A DNA stretch of 64,000 nt from Favolaschia claudopus (Eukaryota; Basidiomycota; Agaricomycetes; Agaricales; Mycenaceae), in the NCBI GenBank assembly GCA_037176885.1, contig JAWWNJ010000132.1, forward strand, positions 558,001 to 622,000, written 5' to 3'. Positions 58,830-64,000 of the stretch are shown here, piece after piece. The notes under the pieces were generated by a model. That model had not been told where the DNA came from. It did not search any database and was given only the letters and a program-made list of their open reading frames with translations. Numbering within the stretch: the first letter of the stretch is position 1; every line of letters begins with the position of its first letter. A program made the translations under genes and the position numbers.

Positions 58830-61800
58830 TTGGTGTGCGGCCATACAACCCAAGCCGCAGAAGACGAGCTTCCCTCTCGCGTTGCCCAGCTCTTGGACGC
58901 CGGGTTGTTCCCATGTAGCTTTACGGAACCCAAGAGTGCCATAGCCTTCAGCGTACTCCGACGCTTCGAAATCTTGCACGTCGAGTCAAAAGTCCCGGCA
59001 TTCGACTTCTATGGTGCCTTGCGCCGCACGAGTGACAACGCCTTCACTGTTGATGTCCCCGTAAGCCACCAACATTTTTTTCGTCATGTATATCTAACAC
59101 GAAAACTTCCAGGACATGTTCGACAACTTTATACGATCTAGCCGCTGGTGGGGCGTCCTCAACGCTCAAAAGCGGGCGGGCCAGGCGCATGGGATTGATG
59201 GCTTCTTGACCCACCGTCCCAAGGGTAATACAATCTTGTATTGCCCTTCTTGTCCTGAACCGGGCTTCAATATGGACAATAAATTGCTGAAATTGCCGCC
59301 TGATCTTCGGTGAGCTCCTGCTTCTGGATGTAGCGACGCATCCGTATACTGATTGACGTTTACAGCCATCTCAATCAGCAGCGGGAGACAATAGACGGCA
59401 ACTTTCACTGCACCAAGTCAACTAAGAACAGCGATCCTAACGACTACTCGTTGTACCAAGGCAGTGGTTTTTCCCCCTTGACACCGACCTCAAAACCCAT
59501 CTCGACAACAACCCCCCGGGAAAGAGTACGCGGATTGTTGCGTTGATTCACCAGGTCTTTTTACTAAGTGAATCTGTCTAGCCGCGATCGAACTGCAATA
59601 ACCTCAACGCTGTCAATAATCAGGATAAGAAGAAGTTCGAAAATACGGAAATCACTGGCATCGTGAACGTCCAGTGCACCCATGTATTCGTCAAAGCCTC
59701 TGTAGATTTACAACACGGCGAGAGGTCGGTCTGTGCGATTCTGGAGGTCGAAATTACCGCTGATCCGATGATTAGATACGCTAACGTCGATTTCGCCTTT
59801 GCTCGCTCCATCAGGCAAAGGCTCAGCGCGAAGCATAAAGGCGACGTAGAGTTCACGTTGCAGTTCGACAGCGTCGATCTGCTGATGTCCATGGCTTGCA
59901 TGTATCTTACCCACAGGTCATATACTTTGATGCTAATGACCTTGTAGTTCTGCTCCTGCTCGCGGACTTGCGCACCGCTGAGGCGACCTTCGAGAAACAT
60001 CACAAACATTTTCTGGGCCTTTGTGCCACGTATGCTCAACGCATAGTCGAGGAGAATTGGCTGAAGGAGAGTAGAGAGCCCGACACATCCGATCCCAAGT
60101 TTACCACCAGCGTTTATCGACATTCGAATGTCAACGGTGAGCTGGGTACTCAATTAATCAGGATCTTGCTAACGAGTTGATAGTCCCGACTCAGAAGGCG
60201 ATATACGAACTAATGCTGGCACAAGAAGGCGTAGTCCCGAACTCGGCTACCTCCATGAGTAAAGCATCGACAACGGCATACTTTTACGAGCAGACCAGTA
60301 CGTGGAGAGCTCATACAAGTTTGCTGCTTGAATTAACTATACCACAGACTCAAGATCGGCAAGCTTGTTTCGCGCCTGAAGGTGCAATTCACCGAAACGC
60401 TGAAGAAGGACATTGATGCCCAGCGAACCAAGCTCGAGGAATCGATTGTCGCATGGCGCAGAGTGCAAAGGCTGCTGCTGCCTGACATTGATGATTTCCT
60501 GGGCTCGCGAGACGCATGTGCCGTCGAGGACGAACTCCTTGGTCTACCTTCCGAAGTGGAGGAGCCAGAGCGATCCGCGTTGGGACTGACGCCGTTTGTC
60601 AGGATTGAGGGCGAGCTTCGGGAGGGCGCCGCGTACGACGCTGTCGCGAAGGTCAAGGTCATTGCGAAGGCATTGCGAGCGCTACGTGATCGTAAAAGAA
60701 AGAACGACAGCGGCGTTTACACGATTGCTCAGAAGCAGATCAACGACACAGCGTCGCCGTGACCTTCATATCGCGAGATACATGGCTGCTCGGGAAGCGC
60801 TCATGACGTTGGGCCTGGCAGTAGGCGACGAGACGGACTTCCAGGAACTGAAGCCCGAGCACACGTATATGAAGTCAAGAAGCATGCGTCGCCAATTGGG
60901 AGACTCGCGCCACACGGAGGGGACAATCTGGACCCAGGCCTCAGTTTCCGCTGGTATGCGCTCCACTGCCCCCTCCGTGTCGGTGGCCTCTGCTGCTACG
61001 GCTGGCCCATCGGCCTCGGCGGCCCCAACGGTCGGTACTCTGATGGGGAGGCGCAAGGCGTCTGCGCGACCCTCACCCACAGGCAAAAGCAGAGTGAAGC
61101 CGATCGCTGAATTGAAAAAAGCACCGCCGGCGGAGGGATGGATATGGTCGTATAAAATTGGGAAGATGACATTGCCGTTCGAATTTGTCCAAAATACTCA
61201 AGCGCCAATTTGTCTTCCGATGATAGAGCCTCTTCACCCACTACAGCCTTCATAGATGCCGCATCGCGACCGATCGCATATTTAGCGTACTAGTGGCGTC
61301 AAGATTGAAAATTAGCCTTGCAAGGACAAATCAGCGAATTTGTGGCCTAACCAGCTAATTATGCGTGGAATAACGAAGGTACGAGGCGCGCCTTCTCTGA
61401 TTCACCCTGTGGCTTAAATCACTGGCAGGCGATCGTGTTCAGTTCTTCCGTGCGGAGGCGGAGATGGAGCGATGGAGGGAACAGGTTGAGATGAAGCTAG
61501 CGGATTGGAGGACAACGGTCCGGAGCTTTGCCAAGTACAAGGAAATCTGGACGAAGCTTGCAGCCATTCAAGATTCTTCGGATGTCGGGTTCATTGCGTA
61601 TGCGAAAGACCAGGCGGCAATATTTGGGCGACGGGAAGCGGAAGGAGGAACGTTGTTGGAGCGACACCAGAGTCTCAGCAAGTATCGTGTCATCGAAGAC
61701 CCCAATCTAGATTTATTGAATTTCGTCATGGAACGGCGCAAGCAAGACACAGCTATACGGGACGCAATACTCCAGGAGCACTCGCGCAAGTCCGCAAGCA

Positions 61801-62000
61801 GCGAGGATGATGATGAGACAGAGGAGGAACCATCTGTGGAAGAGACGGAGTCGGAGGAAGATGAATTTGAGGCTGAGGAGGAGCTGGTGCGTCTTTTTCT
61901 TTTGATCCAGTCTTTGTATGCTAACTCCCGACGGGCTCAGGCTGATGAACCTTCGGGGGACGAGGTTTGTGCTCTCAGCTCGTTGTTTCTAACGCCCTGA
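58830..62000 (+). mobile_element. KDZ (Kyakuja-Dileera-Zisupton) transposase remnant, catalytic core missing
   Basis: The protein order follows the CxC2-type KDZ family: AQLLDAGLFPCSFTEPKSAI, FEILHVESKVPAFDFYGALR, an intron, DMFDNFIRSSRWWGVLNAQK, ILYCPSCPEPGFNMDNK, then KKFENTEITGIVNVQCTHVF and RYANVDFAFARSIRQRLSAK (59745-59830). After LMSMACMYL (about 59900) the text jumps directly to LRTAEATFEKHHKHFLGLCA (about 59965). The family normally has well over 100 residues between, including the HLYAH...NQLGGSTKEMNAGHRHD segment, and these are absent. Later blocks are VPTQKAIYELMLAQEGVV, IVAWRRVQRLLLPDIDDFLG, MKSRSMRRQLGDSRHTEGTI, then DRVQFFRAEAEMERWREQVE and YAKDQAAIFGRREAEGG, ending in an acidic tail. 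Several frame changes occur (about 60765, 61180-61430). It is not active. Confidence 0.85.
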
Positions 62001-62497
62001 CCGAGAGGTTGCGTACAGGACGCATAAATACTACCTTCTAGTCGCGGGGGGTCGCATTACGTAATGTCTCTGGTACCAGGTTGTCGAAGTTGTTCACACC
62101 TATCTCTATGTATACACCCCTGCGGATGCCCCGGAAAGGTTCTCTCGATGTTATCTCCAATACCCGCCTATGTTGTTTTGTTTCCTCGCGCGCTCATTGT
62201 CTCTGAAATTCGTTCCGAAGGTCAGTGTGCTCCATTTTCTCTTATGGTGGGTTTCTTGTACTTATCACGTACCTACAGTACTATCCTACGTTCTCTTATT
62301 ACATCTCGACTTGCCTGGCTTGGTTTGCCATCCCATGGTGAGCGGCCTTTGTTCTCACTTTTCCAAAAAAAAAAATCTGATTTTGCTTGGATTTTGCTTG
62401 AATTGCAAAATATATCAGTCCTACCTACATCAACATGCTTCTATGTAGCGGGTCTAGGGTCTATGTAGCAGGTTATCGTCGGCATGAACCGACTGAA
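62001..62497. other. 3' flank of the KDZ remnant
   Basis: T-rich DNA with no recognisable gene. A duplicated phrase TCTATGTAGC(G/A)GGT occurs at 62441 and 62460. Confidence 0.5.
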
Positions 62498-62655
62498 AGG
62501 GCTTAAGCGCCTTAAGCACCTTAGGCTGACTTAGAATTCTGAAGTGGCTCAACGGGCTCTTTCGTCGTATTCACTAGTTTAAGCCGGCTTAAGCCGTTGC
62601 AGATACATGTATACGTTACAGTGGGATTTGGCTGGCTTAAGCCGGCTTAAGCGTG
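62498..62655. repeat. Cluster of GCTTAAGC / GGCTTAAGCC palindromes
   Basis: GGGCTTAAGCGCCTTAAGC, CACCTTAGGC, TTTAAGCCGGCTTAAGCCG and GGCTTAAGCCGGCTTAAGC occur within 160 bp. The core is self-complementary, and two copies of the 18-bp palindrome CTTAAGCCGGCTTAAG (with one base variation) are about 55 bp apart. Confidence 0.7.
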
Positions 62656-62699
62656 TATATACGACAGTCTCTTACAGCACGGCGACGAAGACAACAGCT

Positions 62700-63454
62700 C
62701 CTGTCGCCGCGCGCGCTGCGATGCCCGGTCTCCCAGAAGTAGCGAGAAGCACCAACAGCAGCATGGGAAGGATAACGCGGCGCCCGGGGATGGACCTTAT
62801 GTTACGCCTATCCCGCCGAAGAGGAGAACACCGCTGGCACAGAGAACGTCGTGCGTGGATCCTGACAGCTATCAGCCCGAATACGACGACAGCGAAGGCG
62901 ATGTCGAGGGGATCGAGGGCCTGACGGCGCAGGAGCGGTATTGGCTTCAGGTCAAGCGGGACGAGGGCGTCTTGGGAGCGCGAAATGGAGATGGCGAAGA
63001 ACATGCAGGACGGGAAGTGTGGGAGCGGTGATGGTATGGGAGGGTACAATCACGACAATATGTCGTTCTCAATGGATGGGGAGGAATACGAGGAGGAGAA
63101 AGAGGAAGAGATAGGAAGCCGTTTCTATTGAATCCTGCGCCGACGACGTGGATCGCGCCGTCGATGACGGGGAGGAAGAGGTCGGTGGATGAGTTGGAGG
63201 GCGGGGCCGACGAGGTGCAACGTCATAGGTCTTCTCGTGGGGGCACGCCGCCGAAACGAGCGCATGGTAGCGCAAGCGGGGGGTCGGAGGAGTTGGATGT
63301 GGATGAGCTGGATGGCGCGGATATGGCGAGCGTGGGGTCTGTGCCGAAACGTGCGCGCGTGGAGGCGATTGAGGGCCAGCCGCACTGCCGCACGCCTGGG
63401 ACGACGGCTGCGAGCGAAGATTCGGGGGGTTTCGGCGGTGGCTGGGGATGGTAG
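62700..63454 (+). pseudogene. Frameshifted host-type protein, family not recognised
   Basis: Collinear plus-strand pieces change frame at least three times: DGPYVTPIPPKRRTPLAQ, then DSYQPEYDDSEGDVEGIEG and LTAQERYWLQVKRDEGVLG (62865-62970), then EMEMAKNMQDGKCGSGDG, NMSFSMDGEEYEEEKEEE, and finally TTWIAPSMTGRKRSVDELEG with PPKRAHG and VPKRARVEA, ending at the TAG 63452-63454. Acidic and KR-rich patches suggest a nuclear protein (inference). Confidence 0.5.
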
Positions 63455-63865
63455 GACCCCCGACAACCACCTATGATGCCTGCCGGCAAAATTTTCAATT
63501 CGGATAAAACATGCCCAGAATTCGCCCCTATCCTGCCCCAATTCGGACGAGAAATCAACATTTTCGCGGCCAGGGCTGGTACAAAATTCGGATAAAGCAT
63601 GGGTGTTGGCCGAGAGGTCTGGTTCAGATCCGGATAAAATTCGCTCGGCTGGAGACCAGAAATGGAGGTGTTGAGACCTAAAATTCACGAACATCGGGAA
63701 TATATTTAGACACATCACTTCAAGGCCTGAGTGTAAACGACAGTTCGAACGCAGCATACCAATAATGATATTTTATATTATTTTATTCGGCATTTCTTGG
63801 ATCACTTTGCTTCCACATCGAAAATTCGCGAACGTTCACGTTTCGTCCTGATGTGGCTCAGAAGT
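63455..63865. other. Spacer with repeated ATTCGGATAAA words
   Basis: AATTCGGATAAAACATG (63499), AATTCGGATAAAGCATG (63585) and ATCCGGATAAAATTCG (63639) recur, with CAATTCGGACGAG (63539) as a variant. No coding signal. Confidence 0.55.
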
Positions 63866-64000
63866 TAGTCCGTTTCTCTTCATCTTTCTTGTTTCTATCC
63901 ACGCGTTTTCAGCTATTACTTGTATATTCTACCTGCTACTCTTCAACTATACATGGGCCCCTTCTTAGATGCCTTCTAGACCCCTCTGGAAGGACGAACT
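63866..64000 (+). mobile_element. Left end of a second copy of the DUF6589/helicase element (helicase side)
   Basis: It begins TAGTCCGTTT, the outer end of the right TIR of the first element, then skips about 86 bp and resumes at CTCTTCATCTTTC. From there to about 63998 it is identical to the reverse complement of the first copy's helicase leader and start. The element continues beyond the window. Confidence 0.85.
63969..64000 (+). CDS. RecQ-like helicase, second copy, 5' end only
   Basis: The ATG at 63969 encodes MPSRPLWKDE, as in the copy starting at 11493. The last bases (gaact against gaaat) differ by one nucleotide, changing the codon after Glu. The rest is outside the window. Confidence 0.85.
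   Translation, partial: MPSRPLWKDE

Overview
The window is nuclear DNA from a filamentous basidiomycete, most likely an Agaricomycete (mushroom-forming fungus). Genes are cut by many 45-65 nt GT-AG introns, often with a CTAAC-type branch site. The recognisable proteins belong to families typical of mushroom genomes: DUF6589, RecQ-like helicase, KDZ and Plavaka transposases, SWIM-bearing MULE transposase, a fungal P450, and a C2H2 regulator whose fingers resemble those of NRG1-type proteins. All family names come from recalled protein families read against the translation; no database search was run.

Layout. 1-5.4 kb: a heavily frameshifted copy of a serine-rich Agaricomycete protein. 5.46-11.68 kb: a two-gene element bounded by ~80 bp terminal inverted repeats (TIRs), with a decayed DUF6589 gene (+) converging on a RecQ-like helicase gene (-). 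11.8-13.4 kb: a coiled-coil gene of about 11 short exons, nearly all joined by phase-0 introns. 14.7-17.8 kb: an intact-looking 856-residue protein of unknown function (-). 18-29 kb: gene-poor, pyrimidine-rich DNA with two MITE-like elements full of CAACTT motifs and a 28/31-nt minisatellite. 29.3-31.5 kb: an intact 11-exon cytochrome P450 (-). 33.8-36.2 kb: a damaged secreted alpha/beta-hydrolase (-). 36.9-39.9 kb: a C2H2 zinc-finger regulator with a long Tyr/Ser/Pro/Ala-rich tail (+). 41.9-42.55 kb: a chain of six small introns with little coding potential. 43.0-46.3 kb: Plavaka remnant. 46.4-47.8 kb: a transposon-type ORF behind a large hairpin. 49.3-51.3 kb: dispersed direct repeats. 51.65-54.06 kb: MULE transposase. 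57.1-57.5 kb: F-box fragment. 58.8-62.0 kb: KDZ transposase remnant lacking its catalytic middle. 62.7-63.5 kb: another decayed gene. 63.87-64.0 kb: the start of a second helicase copy, essentially identical to the first.

The window reads as an accessory, transposon-rich compartment: a few intact host genes (P450, C2H2 regulator, unknown 856-aa protein, probably the coiled-coil gene) sit among broken host genes and at least five kinds of mobile element. The most notable object is the 6.2 kb DUF6589/helicase unit. Its TIRs each carry a TATA-like palindrome at a matching distance from the first codon of the gene inside, so the ends look like both transposon termini and promoters. The second helicase start at the right edge suggests recent movement or duplication.
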